From NCBI RefSeq assembly GCF_016908315.1, contig NZ_JAFBDQ010000015.1, positions 1-64,000 of the forward strand: DNA of 64,000 bases, given 5' to 3'. This DNA comes from Halanaerobacter jeridensis (GTDB lineage: Bacteria; Bacillota; Halanaerobiia; Halobacteroidales; Halobacteroidaceae). Below, one piece after another: positions 37,243-45,975 of the stretch. A model generated the notes under the pieces. That model had not been told where the DNA came from, did not search any database, and saw nothing but the letters and a program-made list of their open reading frames with translations. A program made the position numbers and the translations under genes. Each line of letters starts with the position of its first letter. Within the stretch, counting starts at the first letter, position 1.

Positions 37243-38484
37243 TTAATCAAATAATATTACCGGAATCATACCTCCTTGCTTAACTCCTTCAGTCCCTAAT
37301 CCAACTTTAGCTAAGCCATCTGCTTCCACCATTGTCGTAATCAAGCTCGATTTACCCAGACTAGGAGTAGCCCACAACTGATTATCTCTTTCTTCTAAAC
37401 TAACGCGAAAGTACTCTTCACGCCCTGGGGCAGATGCTACATTGCGGCTCAATTTGGCCGAAACTTGACTTTGCACTTTAATCTCTGCTTCTTTTCTTCC
37501 CGCTAACTTTTGGATAATCGGCACTACCACTATTTCAAATACAACCATTGCAGAAGTTGGATGCCCTGGCAAACCAATTACTGGAGTATCATCTATAATA
37601 GCTAAAATAGTTGGCTTACCCGGCTTAATAGAAACTCCATGAACTAAAACTCCAGGCTCTCCTAACTCATTTAAGACTTCAATAGTTAAATCTTTTATAC
37701 CTACTGAACTCCCTCCAGATAAAATAATCAAATCACTTTTATCTAATTGAGCTTCTAAATTAGTTATTAATTCCTCTTTTCGATCACTAATAATACCGCC
37801 ATAATTAACAGTTGCTCCCAATTTAGTAATTCGACTTCCTAGAGCATAAGAATTAATATCTCTAATTTCACCCATTTCCGGCTCTTCTTCCGGCGGAATC
37901 AATTCATCTCCAGTCGAAAACACAGTCACTTGTGGAACAGCAAAAACTTCTACTTCGGTAATCCCAATTCCTGTTAAAGCACCTATATCTTGCGAACGCA
38001 GCAAGTGACCTTGAGCTAATAAAGAATCCCCCGCTGCTATATCTTCACCCTGCTGAACAATATTTTCCCCCACTGCCACAGACTTAGTAACTTCAATCTC
38101 ATCCTCTTCCATTTTTTCGGTATATTCAACCATTACCACAGCATCTGCCCCAGGTGGCATCATCCCTCCCGTTGGCACTGCAACTGCTTGTCCAGAATTA
38201 ATCTTTGTTTCTGCTTTTTCTCCCATCTTTACTTCTCCTACTACATCTAAATAGGCAGGTAAGTTTTCACTAGCCCCAAAGGTATCTTCTGCTTTTAGAG
38301 CATAACCATCCATTGTAGAACGTGAAAAGGGAGGTAAATCAATCTCACTTTTAAGATCTTGAGCTAATATTCTACCCCCAGCTTCTGTAATTGCAACTTT
38401 CTCAGTTGTTAACTCACTATTTAATCCTTGATTTAAAGTTTCTATTGCTTCATCTATTGCAATTAAGTTCATTAATTCCGACAT
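37243..38484 (-). CDS. moeA: MoeA, molybdopterin molybdotransferase
   Basis: This single-domain MoeA has 413 aa. SRSTMDGYALKAEDTFG, VPTGGMMPPGADAVVMVEYT, STGDELIPP and ILSGGSSVGIKDL are typical. It inserts metal into adenylylated molybdopterin. Two MoeA paralogues in one operon often mean a division between molybdenum and tungsten. It lies after the tungstate importer genes. Confidence 0.93.
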   Translation of the reverse strand: MSELMNLIAIDEAIETLNQGLNSELTTEKVAITEAGGRILAQDLKSEIDLPPFSRSTMDGYALKAEDTFGASENLPAYLDVVGEVKMGEKAETKINSGQAVAVPTGGMMPPGADAVVMVEYTEKMEEDEIEVTKSVAVGENIVQQGEDIAAGDSLLAQGHLLRSQDIGALTGIGITEVEVFAVPQVTVFSTGDELIPPEEEPEMGEIRDINSYALGSRITKLGATVNYGGIISDRKEELITNLEAQLDKSDLIILSGGSSVGIKDLTIEVLNELGEPGVLVHGVSIKPGKPTILAIIDDTPVIGLPGHPTSAMVVFEIVVVPIIQKLAGRKEAEIKVQSQVSAKLSRNVASAPGREEYFRVSLEERDNQLWATPSLGKSSLITTMVEADGLAKVGLGTEGVKQGGMIPVILFD

Positions 38485-38533
38485 AAAAATTCCTCCTCAC
38501 ACTGAAACTCATTATTTAGTGAATTCTATTCTG

Positions 38534-39241
38534 CTATACATATCTCAAAAGTTCTTCACGCTGTTCAAAAAATTCTGCAGGTGTTTCATGAGTTACCTTC
38601 TCTCCTTCTTTCATAAATATAATCTCATCTCCTAAATTCTTTGCTTGATAAAAATTATGAGTGATTAATACAATTGGAACCCCAGCTTGCGACTCTTCTT
38701 TAATTATTTTTTCTACTAACTCAATACTCTCTAAGTCAAGACTAGTATTAGGTTCATCAATAAAAATAATCTGAGGGTCTGTAACTAAAGTTCTAGCAAT
38801 TGATACCTTCTGTTGTTGGCCCCCAGATAATGATTTAGCATTTCTTTCTTTTAAATCAACTATACCTAATCTATCTAAAGTACTATCTACCTTATCTTTG
38901 ATTTTATCTTCTGAGTAGTTTCTAAACTGGAGACCTAAAGCAACATTATTGTAAACAGAAGCATTATATAGCAATGTCTTCTGCCAAATGAATCCTATCT
39001 GGCGGCGAAAGTTCAAACTATTTTCTTTATTAATAAGCTCTCCTTGATAATAGACTTCTCCCTTATCAGCTTCTTCTAAACTGCTTAAGATCTTAATTAA
39101 AGTAGTTTTCCCACTACCATTAGGGCCCATTAATGCTAAAACAGTACCGGCTCTTACTTCTAAGTCAATAGCATTCAGTACTTTTTGATTATCATAATAT
39201 TTTACTATATTCTGGACAGTTAAGATTATTTGTTTCTCCAT
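38534..39241 (-). CDS. tupC: TupC-like tungstate ABC ATPase
   Basis: Walker A GPNGSGKTTLIKIL, signature LSGGQQQKVSIA and Walker B IIFIDEPN define an ABC ATPase of about 235 aa. It overlaps the permease stop (TGATG), giving tight coupling. An upstream in-frame GTG could also start it. With tupA and tupB it forms a high-affinity tungstate importer. Confidence 0.87.
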   Translation of the reverse strand: MEKQIILTVQNIVKYYDNQKVLNAIDLEVRAGTVLALMGPNGSGKTTLIKILSSLEEADKGEVYYQGELINKENSLNFRRQIGFIWQKTLLYNASVYNNVALGLQFRNYSEDKIKDKVDSTLDRLGIVDLKERNAKSLSGGQQQKVSIARTLVTDPQIIFIDEPNTSLDLESIELVEKIIKEESQAGVPIVLITHNFYQAKNLGDEIIFMKEGEKVTHETPAEFFEQREELLRYV

Positions 39242-39933
39242 CACGTTCTAACCTCCTGGAAGTAATGCAGTACTAAATTTATAGCTAAGGCAATAGTCAT
39301 TAAAATAATTCCTAAAGCTAAGCCAAAGCCAAACTCCCCTTTGCTAGTTTCCATGGCAATAGCAGTTGTTAAAGTTCTAGTTACTCTTCTAATATTTCCT
39401 CCTACCATCATTGAGAGACCTACTTCTCCAATCACTCGCCCATAAGCTGTAATAACTGCTCCTAAAATACCAAATCTAACTTCTTTAAATAATAAAATCA
39501 TAGCCTGCTTTTTAGAGGCTCCTAATGATAAGGCAGTATCAATAATCTTATCTTCAGATTCTTTAATTACATTTAACGATAGAGTAACTACAATTGGTAG
39601 AGCTAAAATAGTCTGTCCCATAATAATACCTAGCGGAGTATATAATAATTCAAGGTTACCCAGTGGCCCTTGATTGGAAATAAAAGAAAACACAAGTAAT
39701 CCTACTACTACAGTGGGCAAACTTAATAAAGTATTTAAAATAGTAATTATAATACCTTTACCTTGGAAGTCATAATGAGCCACTACAAACCCCAGGGGAA
39801 TTCCAAGTAGCGATGCTATCAAAGTAGAACTAGTAGAAACCATAATTGATAATAAAGCTATCTCTCTTATCTCTGGATTTAAATTGAATAATAATCGTAA
39901 TGCTGCACTCAATCCTTCCAAAATGTAGTCCAT
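39241..39933 (-). CDS. tupB: TupB-like tungstate ABC permease
   Basis: This permease of 230 aa has five to six membrane segments. LGIPLGFVVAHYDF, GQTILALPIVV and IDTALSLGASKKQAMILLF (the EAA loop) match TupB/MolB-type inner membrane proteins. It lies downstream of tupA behind a strong hairpin that may lower its expression relative to the binding protein. Confidence 0.88.
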   Translation of the reverse strand: MDYILEGLSAALRLLFNLNPEIREIALLSIMVSTSSTLIASLLGIPLGFVVAHYDFQGKGIIITILNTLLSLPTVVVGLLVFSFISNQGPLGNLELLYTPLGIIMGQTILALPIVVTLSLNVIKESEDKIIDTALSLGASKKQAMILLFKEVRFGILGAVITAYGRVIGEVGLSMMVGGNIRRVTRTLTTAIAMETSKGEFGFGLALGIILMTIALAINLVLHYFQEVRT

Positions 39934-39990
39934 TTAAAAACTATCCCCCTTTAAACTTAATCAAATATAATTTTAAAGCATTAGAGTTAT

Positions 39991-40022
39991 AAAGTCAGCA
40001 GTAAGATTTTACTGCTGACTTT
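39991..40022 (-). terminator. Strong hairpin between tupA and tupB
   Basis: A perfect 14-bp stem (AAAGTCAGCAGTAA and complement) with a 4-nt loop lies 13 bp past the tupA stop. No long T-run follows, so partial termination or 3'-end protection of tupA mRNA is likely. Confidence 0.65.
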
Positions 40023-40034
40023 AGCTGCTTAGAT

Positions 40035-40892
40035 TTAAAGTTTTAAAGGATTGAATAGTCTTTCGCCGTCCATTTTATAATCTCTAATAATCTTTTGCGC
40101 CTTTTCAGAAACTAAATAATCAATAAAGGCTTGAGCACCTTCAAAATTTACATCAGGATGCTTATCAGAATTAACTGCTATTACTCCATACAGATTATAA
40201 AAAACTTCATCCCCTTCAGATACAATTTCTAAATCAATCTTATCTCTAAACGCTATATATGTTCCGCGGTCACTTAAAATATAGGCATCCTTTTGGTCTG
40301 CTATAGTGATACTTGATCCCATACCTTGACCAGTCTCTTGATACCATTCACCGCTAGGGTCAATTCCCGCTTCTTCCCAGATGCCTAATTCTTTCTTATT
40401 AGTTCCTGAATTATCCCCACGAGAAATAAAAGTTGCTTCTTCTTCAGCAATTGTTCTAAAGGCTTCTAACGCATCGGTTGTACCCTTAATATTAGCGGGG
40501 TCATTCTTTGGTCCTAATATCACAAAATCATTATACATAATTTCTTTTCTATTAACTCCATAACCGTTTTCCACAAACCTTAACTCAGCTGGTTTAGCAT
40601 GAACCATTAGTACATCAGCATCACCATCTCTACCATGTTGTAAGGCTCTGCCAGTTCCTACGGCTACTACATCAACCCGATAAGAATACTTTTCTTCAAA
40701 AGCCGGTATTAATTGTTCTAACAAACCAGAATTTTCAGTACTAGTAGTTGTTGCTAAGATCAATCTCTCTACTTCTTCCCCATCATCACCTCTAAAAATA
40801 TCCAACAGTCCTGCTTCAGAAACTTGTGTCTGAGCTACAACAGTAACTACTACCATCACCATTACTAAAATAGCCATTTTCTTAGTTCTCAT
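40035..40892 (-). CDS. tupA: TupA-like tungstate-binding protein
   Basis: This secreted or membrane-tethered binding protein has a signal peptide ending near residue 27. ILATTTSTENSGLLEQLIP carries the TTTS motif that marks TupA. DADVLMVHAKPAEL and FISRGDNSGTNKKE complete the anion site. ATG is set by GAGGGGGAT. No lipobox Cys is seen, so a retained signal peptide anchor is possible. It heads the operon behind a Moco/Tuco-type riboswitch. Confidence 0.92.
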   Translation of the reverse strand: MRTKKMAILVMVMVVVTVVAQTQVSEAGLLDIFRGDDGEEVERLILATTTSTENSGLLEQLIPAFEEKYSYRVDVVAVGTGRALQHGRDGDADVLMVHAKPAELRFVENGYGVNRKEIMYNDFVILGPKNDPANIKGTTDALEAFRTIAEEEATFISRGDNSGTNKKELGIWEEAGIDPSGEWYQETGQGMGSSITIADQKDAYILSDRGTYIAFRDKIDLEIVSEGDEVFYNLYGVIAVNSDKHPDVNFEGAQAFIDYLVSEKAQKIIRDYKMDGERLFNPLKL

Positions 40893-40942
40893 AAACTTTA
40901 TCCCCCTCTTAAATTTATTACAGAAAGGAGGTTTTTTAATAT

Positions 40943-40978
40943 AAAAAACCAATCCACCGACAGAACTAGGCAGATTGG
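40943..40978 (-). terminator. Riboswitch terminator upstream of tupA
   Basis: On the minus strand CCAATC...GGATTGG with inner GCC/GGT pairing is followed by TTTTTT. GGGCC just before it can instead pair with GGCCCT of the aptamer, giving the switch. The next hairpin (40930-40950) overlaps its T-run. Confidence 0.75.
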
Positions 40979-40986
40979 CCCTTCCT

Positions 40987-41063
40987 GTCTTCTTTCCACA
41001 ATGGGAGGGCCAAAAAATTGACCCCTAACGGCTAGCTTGCTTAATAGCAAGAAGCTCGAAGAC
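40987..41063 (-). ncRNA. Moco/Tuco-type riboswitch aptamer upstream of tupA
   Basis: P1 is formed by GTCTTC and GAAGAC at the two ends. Inside are GAGC, a P2 hairpin (CTTGC/GCAAG), CTAGCCGTTAGGGG, a further hairpin, and CCTCCCATTGTGGAAA before the closing P1 strand. The CCTCCC...TGGAAA core matches the Moco RNA motif and is shared with the element upstream of AOR. Short form without an extra stem suggests the tungsten cofactor class. It would stop tupA transcription when cofactor is plentiful. Confidence 0.78.
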
Positions 41064-41118
41064 GGTAAAACATAGGTATTAAATTATAAATAAATGCAAT
41101 ATTAATATTAAGTATAGA

Positions 41119-41787
41119 TTATAGCTCAATTTCATTTATTGAATAATCATTTAGATCAATCAGTAATAATTTGTTCTTTAAATTATTTTCTCTACCTAAA
41201 ATAATTTTAAGCCCCTCAATTACCTGTAAGGAGGCAATCACAGACACAACAGGAGAGAAAGCTGGAATTACTTCATTATCTTCTTTTTTTCCGCCCACTA
41301 TCTCTTGCAAACTAGGGGTTTCATCAGGAACAATAGTAGTAACCTGACCATACCACGAATCAATTCCACCGTGAATCAGTGGTAGATTATATTCAGCTGC
41401 TAAACTCTCTAATTGATATCTACTAGCAAAATTATCAAGAGCATCTAAAACTAAATCAACGTCTTCTGGAATTTCAGTTTCTGCACTAATTTCTTCTATA
41501 ATAGCTGTAACTTCTGTCCCTAAAGCAAATTTATCTAAACTCTCTTTGGCAGTCGGTGCCTTAAATTTACCTATATCTTCTTGACCATATAACACTTGAC
41601 GATTCAAATTAGACATCTCAATTTTATCACTATCAATTAAATATATTTTATTTACTCCCACTCGCTGTAATTCTAAAGCTTGATGTGTACCTAAACCTCC
41701 TACACCTGCTATTAATACAGTTGAGTTAGAAATTATATCTAATTCTTGCTTAGTAAACATAGGCTTTTGGCGCTCTAAAAAATCCAT
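41119..41787 (-). CDS. ThiF/MoeB-like E1 enzyme without zinc motif
   Basis: This activating enzyme adenylylates the MoaD C-terminus. GVGGLGTHQALELQRVGV and IEMSNLNRQVLYGQEDIG form the ATP site. At 222 aa it lacks the usual two CxxC pairs and a C-terminal rhodanese. GGAGG 9 nt before ATG sets the start. The aor-moaD-thiF order is typical of tungsten aldehyde oxidoreductase loci. Confidence 0.85.
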   Translation of the reverse strand: MDFLERQKPMFTKQELDIISNSTVLIAGVGGLGTHQALELQRVGVNKIYLIDSDKIEMSNLNRQVLYGQEDIGKFKAPTAKESLDKFALGTEVTAIIEEISAETEIPEDVDLVLDALDNFASRYQLESLAAEYNLPLIHGGIDSWYGQVTTIVPDETPSLQEIVGGKKEDNEVIPAFSPVVSVIASLQVIEGLKIILGRENNLKNKLLLIDLNDYSINEIEL

Positions 41788-41866
41788 TAGAAAAACCTCC
41801 ATAACAAGATAGAAAAAAGGATAAAGGATAATAAGCATTACCCTCTATCCTTTTTTTTATTTATCT

Positions 41867-42100
41867 TTATCCACCACCTACAGGAGGAAAAATACCAACT
41901 CTATCTCCCGCTTCTAAAACTGTATTCCTACTACCGTGTCTGCCATTGACTTTCACGATTAAATCTTTCTCTTCAGGAATATCTAGCTGTAGAGCCAAGT
42001 CATCAACTGTAGCCTCATCCTCTACTTCTACTGTCATCTGATTTTGGCCCTCGGGCATTAATTCTTTTAAAGTCGCAAACAACTTAACTGTTACTTTCAT
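41867..42100 (-). CDS. moaD: MoaD-like sulfur carrier
   Basis: This 77-aa ubiquitin-fold protein begins MKVTVKLFATLKELMP and ends VGIFPPVGGG, with the Gly-Gly needed for thiocarboxylation. It lies 12 bp after the AOR gene and before the E1-like gene. It is the functional counterpart that the MoaD-like gene at 31.6 kb does not seem to be. Confidence 0.92.
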   Translation of the reverse strand: MKVTVKLFATLKELMPEGQNQMTVEVEDEATVDDLALQLDIPEEKDLIVKVNGRHGSRNTVLEAGDRVGIFPPVGGG

Positions 42101-42111
42101 CTTTATCGCTC

Positions 42112-43848
42112 CTAATCTAATTCGCCATAAACTTCGTCAAGCTCTTCACCAGTTATATCAAATTTAACATTATGCGGTGGTACTGCTTCTTCTTCAAAGA
42201 ATTTAGGTAAGCGATCATCGGCATTAGTAAAGCCAGCTCGCTTATTAAAATCTCGCTCTGTCTTTAGAATTGATTTACCTAAATCAAATACATCACCTAA
42301 TTCTAACTCTAAACCATACTGGGCATTAAGCATATCTACTACCTGTGGTAGTGCTTTATCATTATCTAAAATTGCAAAAGCAGCAAAGACACATAATCCA
42401 GTACTATCTACTGATGCTGTAGCAACCTGTAAATCTCTAGATAAGTCAACTTGTCCTTCTTTACTTAATGGATCAACAGTACCTCCAATATCAAGAATAT
42501 TAGAAGTTACAGCATAACCTGCAGTATGATCAGCTCCCATAGTACTTGTCGCATAAGTTACACCTTGTCCCTTAACTGCTCGCGGATCATAAGCAGGGAT
42601 ACCTTGATTTTTCACTACTGGGACTCGATCTGTACCGAAGGCTTTGCCAGTAAATCCAGCTCCATTACCAATGATGCGACCAAGAGGAGTTCCTTTGCCA
42701 ATCTCTTTTAAAAGATCAATGGCACCTTCAGGGTCTCCGAATTCAATAACTCCTGCTTCCATTGCCACTCCTATAGTCACAGCCATTTCTATTGTATCAA
42801 CACCGATATCATCACAGATGCGGTCCATTTGGGCAATCGCATCTATATCATCAACTTCAGCATTGGCCCCAAAACCCCAAATTGTTTCATATTCAAATCC
42901 AGCAGTTAAATAATCGCCATCTTTATCATTATAAACTTGAGAACACTGCATTACACAGCCAGGATGACAGCCATGAGTATTCTTTCCACTGCGTTCTTTG
43001 ATTATGTCTGCTACTTCTTCTCCACTAATTTTATCTGCGCCTTCAAAGCGCCCCTTACGGAAGTTTTTAGTTGGTAAACCACCTGATTCATTTAAAATAT
43101 TAATTAATACTGCTGTCCCATAAGCAGGTAGCCCTTCACCACAGACCGGATGATTTAATAAGGACTGAGTGAAATCTCTAGCCGCCTCAATAAATTCATC
43201 TCTATTATCCATGTATGGACCTGGAGCACCATCATCATCAATTACAATTGCCTTAATTCCTTTGGCCCCCATTACTGCACCTGTACCACCACGTCCACAG
43301 TGCCGAGTTGGATGACCTTCAGGGTCAGATACAGCAATTGAAGCAGCCTGTAACTTATATTCTCCAGCTTGTCCAATTGACATTACACAAACATCTTCTC
43401 CTAATTGACCTTGAATACTTTCCATCACTTCATAATTACCTTGACCCATTAAATCATCAGATACATCTTCTAATGCAAGTCCATCTTTATTGACCTTCAA
43501 CACATAAAATTGACCCTCTTCTGGTTGCCCTTCAATTATGATTGCTTTTATCTGTAATTTACCTAATTTTTGGGCTGCCGTTCCACCAGCATTAGACTCC
43601 TTAATACCTTCAGTTAGTGGACTTTTAGTACCTACTGATAGTCGTCCTGAACTAGGTGCCATAGTTCCAGATAATAATCCAGGTGCAATTACTAATTTAT
43701 TCTTCTCACCAATTGGATTACAATTAGGGTCTACTTCATCAGCAATAATCTGCGAGGTTAAACCACGTCCTCCTAAAGCTGCATATTCTTCTTTAACCTC
43801 TTCTTCACTTACTTTCCCTTCCGTCATATTAACTCGATAAATCTTCAC
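42112..43848 (-). CDS. aor: Tungsten aldehyde:ferredoxin oxidoreductase (AOR)
   Basis: This enzyme oxidises aldehydes to acids with reduction of ferredoxin, or the reverse, using a tungsten bis-pterin and one 4Fe-4S cluster. ALGGRGLTSQIIADEVDP and GLLSGTMAPSSGRLSVGTKSPLT form the N-terminal pterin domain. Cluster Cys are in HPGCVMQC and in STGLCVFAAF. The 578-aa length is slightly short of the usual 600-620. GTG start follows AAGGAGGGG. A Moco/Tuco riboswitch lies directly upstream. Confidence 0.94.
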   Translation of the reverse strand: MKIYRVNMTEGKVSEEEVKEEYAALGGRGLTSQIIADEVDPNCNPIGEKNKLVIAPGLLSGTMAPSSGRLSVGTKSPLTEGIKESNAGGTAAQKLGKLQIKAIIIEGQPEEGQFYVLKVNKDGLALEDVSDDLMGQGNYEVMESIQGQLGEDVCVMSIGQAGEYKLQAASIAVSDPEGHPTRHCGRGGTGAVMGAKGIKAIVIDDDGAPGPYMDNRDEFIEAARDFTQSLLNHPVCGEGLPAYGTAVLINILNESGGLPTKNFRKGRFEGADKISGEEVADIIKERSGKNTHGCHPGCVMQCSQVYNDKDGDYLTAGFEYETIWGFGANAEVDDIDAIAQMDRICDDIGVDTIEMAVTIGVAMEAGVIEFGDPEGAIDLLKEIGKGTPLGRIIGNGAGFTGKAFGTDRVPVVKNQGIPAYDPRAVKGQGVTYATSTMGADHTAGYAVTSNILDIGGTVDPLSKEGQVDLSRDLQVATASVDSTGLCVFAAFAILDNDKALPQVVDMLNAQYGLELELGDVFDLGKSILKTERDFNKRAGFTNADDRLPKFFEEEAVPPHNVKFDITGEELDEVYGELD

Positions 43849-43871
43849 TTTAACCCCTCCTTAATATATTT

Positions 43872-43973
43872 CTCCTTTCCAAGCACGGGAGGTCTTAAGA
43901 TTTCTCTCAAGGCCTAGCGGTGTTTCTTCCTAGAAATTAGTAGTAAATTTCCCTTAGAAGATAACACTCGGAG
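43872..43973 (-). ncRNA. Moco/Tuco-type riboswitch upstream of AOR
   Basis: P1 pairs CTCC with GGAG at the ends. GAGTG and GTGTT/AACAC form P2, CTAGGCC leads into a stem CTTGAGA-GAAA-TCTTAAG with a GNRA loop, and GACCTCCCGTGCTTGGAAA is nearly the same as the E. coli moaA Moco RNA core. There is no long extra stem, as expected for the tungsten (Tuco) class. The closing strand sits 10 nt before the AOR ribosome binding site, so control is probably at translation. Confidence 0.85.
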
Positions 43974-43978
43974 GTGAT

Positions 43979-44476
43979 AGTTGATTTAATTTTCTGAAAA
44001 TTAAGACAAATAATATTGCAAAAACTAAATATAGATTATATATTTTTAAAACCTTATTAAGAATTATAAAAGTTATGGATAGATGATATTTTCAATAGTT
44101 TTAATAAAAGTTATAGAAAAAATAGAAACTGATGGAGAGATAATATTAGTTTCTATTTTTATTATATGGAATTAATATGTATAATTCGACTTAATGTAAG
44201 TATATTATAACACTATACGACATAAAGTTCAAGATATACCAATATTTTTATTGCTTTATCAAACCTATATATTTTGTAGAATTATTTTTCCTATCTCTTA
44301 ATTTCTATCTTTTTTTACAAATTCCTTTAAATTAATTAATTCACTATTTAAGAAATTAAAGCTACTATCCTCATTAACTATTCCATCTAAAAAATATCAA
44401 ATTCTTAATTATATCTTAATCTAAGAACTAATCTTCAACAACTAACATATAATATTAAAAAAATCTTAGGAGAGGA
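43979..44476. other. AT-rich intergenic stretch upstream of the cupin gene
   Basis: No coding frame is convincing here. It must hold the AOR promoter (minus strand) and the cupin promoter (plus strand). The only clear structure is the hairpin at 44118-44160. Base composition is very low in GC. Confidence 0.5.
44118..44160. terminator. Hairpin in the AOR-cupin gap
   Basis: A perfect 13-bp A/T-rich stem (AAAAATAGAAACT and complement) has a 17-nt loop. It could end a short or unknown transcript on either strand. Confidence 0.4.
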
Positions 44477-44485
44477 ATGATTGTT

Positions 44486-44944
44486 ATGTATGATGATTAT
44501 ATTATTAACCCCCGCAATCCCCGTCATAAAACTAAGTTAAAGGATTATGGCTTATGTCCTTTTGTCATTAATATTCAAGAAGCTACCAGGCAAAATGACT
44601 ATTTTAGAATTGCTTTATGGACAGGTGAATATTTACAACTTACTTTAATGAGTATTAATCCCGGAGATGATATAGGATTAGAACTCCACTCTAATCTTGA
44701 TCAATTCATTCGGATTGAACAGGGGCGAGGAACTGTGATGATGGGCGATAGAAAAAAGCAGTTAGATTTCAAAGCAGAAGTTTATCCCGGCTATGCAATA
44801 TTTATTCCGGCAGGCAAATGGCACAATCTTGTCAATACAGGTCGCAAACCACTGAAATTATATTCTATTTATGCACCACCAGAGCATCCTCGAGGTACAA
44901 TCCATAAAACTAAGGAAGATGCTGAAGAAGATCATCACGATTAA
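44486..44944 (+). CDS. Cupin-domain protein, 152 aa
   Basis: This single small cupin domain has GLELHSNLDQFIRIEQGRGTVMMG (first motif with His and Glu/Gln) and YAIFIPAGKWHNLVNTG (second motif with His). PPEHPRGTIHKTKEDA follows, a tail seen in a widespread bacterial cupin family. It probably binds a metal; the substrate is unknown. An upstream ATG three codons earlier is close to the ribosome binding site AGGAGAGG, so the start may vary by three residues. Confidence 0.82.
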   Translation: MYDDYIINPRNPRHKTKLKDYGLCPFVINIQEATRQNDYFRIALWTGEYLQLTLMSINPGDDIGLELHSNLDQFIRIEQGRGTVMMGDRKKQLDFKAEVYPGYAIFIPAGKWHNLVNTGRKPLKLYSIYAPPEHPRGTIHKTKEDAEEDHHD

Positions 44945-44958
44945 TGAATTTAATAATT

Positions 44959-44992
44959 AGCTAACTTCAAGAATTAATTCTTGAAGTTAGCT
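44959..44992. terminator. Perfect 34-bp palindromic terminator
   Basis: AGCTAACTTCAAGAATT is followed directly by its complement and then TTTTATTTT on the plus strand. It ends the cupin gene and probably also serves the convergent DUF6544 gene. Confidence 0.85.
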
Positions 44993-44993
44993 T

Positions 44994-45854
44994 TTATTTT
45001 CTTTCAAACTTGAAAGCATGATTTTTAAGTTGATACCATGTGAAATTTTCACCATCAATAACCCAAGTTACATCAATTAAATGCGGGATTTTTAACCCGT
45101 CAACATTGATATATCCTTTAATTTCACCAACACAAGGTAGCCTTTCAGCATCTGCATCACTTTCTTTATAACGCATAGCTTCTATCTTAGTCAGTTTTCC
45201 ATCTTCTTCAAAGTAAAAAGTAGCCTCAACAGACATTCCAGCATAAGATAGTACTGCTTTTGCACTCCGTTGACCAATTGCTTCCCAAGTTATATAGTCT
45301 TCAAGGGCTGCAGTGGGGTACCACATTAGTTCTAATAAAAAGCGATGCAGTGCTGATTCATTTAGTTTGGGAGTATCACTTACATTAACTACCGGAATTA
45401 AAGATCCAAGCCGAATTTCCATAGAACCTTTACCTTGGTAAAATAAGTCTCGTCCTTTAGTGTGAATTAGAGGCAGCATAGATAGATTAACATGCCACAA
45501 ATATCCAGGCTCATCTACTCTAACATATTGCTTAGCTTCAGCATCTATCCAATTTTTTTGGTCAGGTTTTAATTTCATTTTTCCTCGCTGAGAAAAAGTT
45601 ACTGCCTTAATTCTTTCTTGTCTTACTACACCGACAGATTTCAGCCATTTTTTCACCGGTGATGGTAGATTAGCTAAATCTTCTTCTCGAATTACTGGTG
45701 ACTCTTCTGGCTGGGATGATTTCATTAATAGTTCTTTTTCTCTAGCGATTTTATTTTTGAACTGCAAGTTTCCAATTATCACAGCTAAGATAATTAGGAC
45801 GATTATTATAATTAAAATGACCCACCAATAATTCATTAACAACTGTTTGATCAT
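44994..45854 (-). CDS. DUF6544-like membrane-anchored protein
   Basis: One N-terminal membrane helix (about residues 8-30) is followed by a soluble domain. LPSPVKKWLKSVGVV, FSQRGKMKL, PGYLWHVNLSMLPLI and MWYPTAALEDYITW match the DUF6544/DUF6920 group. The ATG is chosen with GGAG 8 nt upstream. Such proteins are presumed envelope proteins; the function is unknown. No operon partner is clear. Confidence 0.7.
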   Translation of the reverse strand: MIKQLLMNYWWVILIIIIVLIILAVIIGNLQFKNKIAREKELLMKSSQPEESPVIREEDLANLPSPVKKWLKSVGVVRQERIKAVTFSQRGKMKLKPDQKNWIDAEAKQYVRVDEPGYLWHVNLSMLPLIHTKGRDLFYQGKGSMEIRLGSLIPVVNVSDTPKLNESALHRFLLELMWYPTAALEDYITWEAIGQRSAKAVLSYAGMSVEATFYFEEDGKLTKIEAMRYKESDADAERLPCVGEIKGYINVDGLKIPHLIDVTWVIDGENFTWYQLKNHAFKFERK

Positions 45855-45975
45855 TTTGTTCACTCCTGTCTATTATGAAGTTACTACATTATTCAATACT
45901 TCATTTGAATAGTCAATTCCTTTTTACTGGTGAGCAAATCTTTAAAAAATTATTTTCAAATTTAATCTTCTCTCT

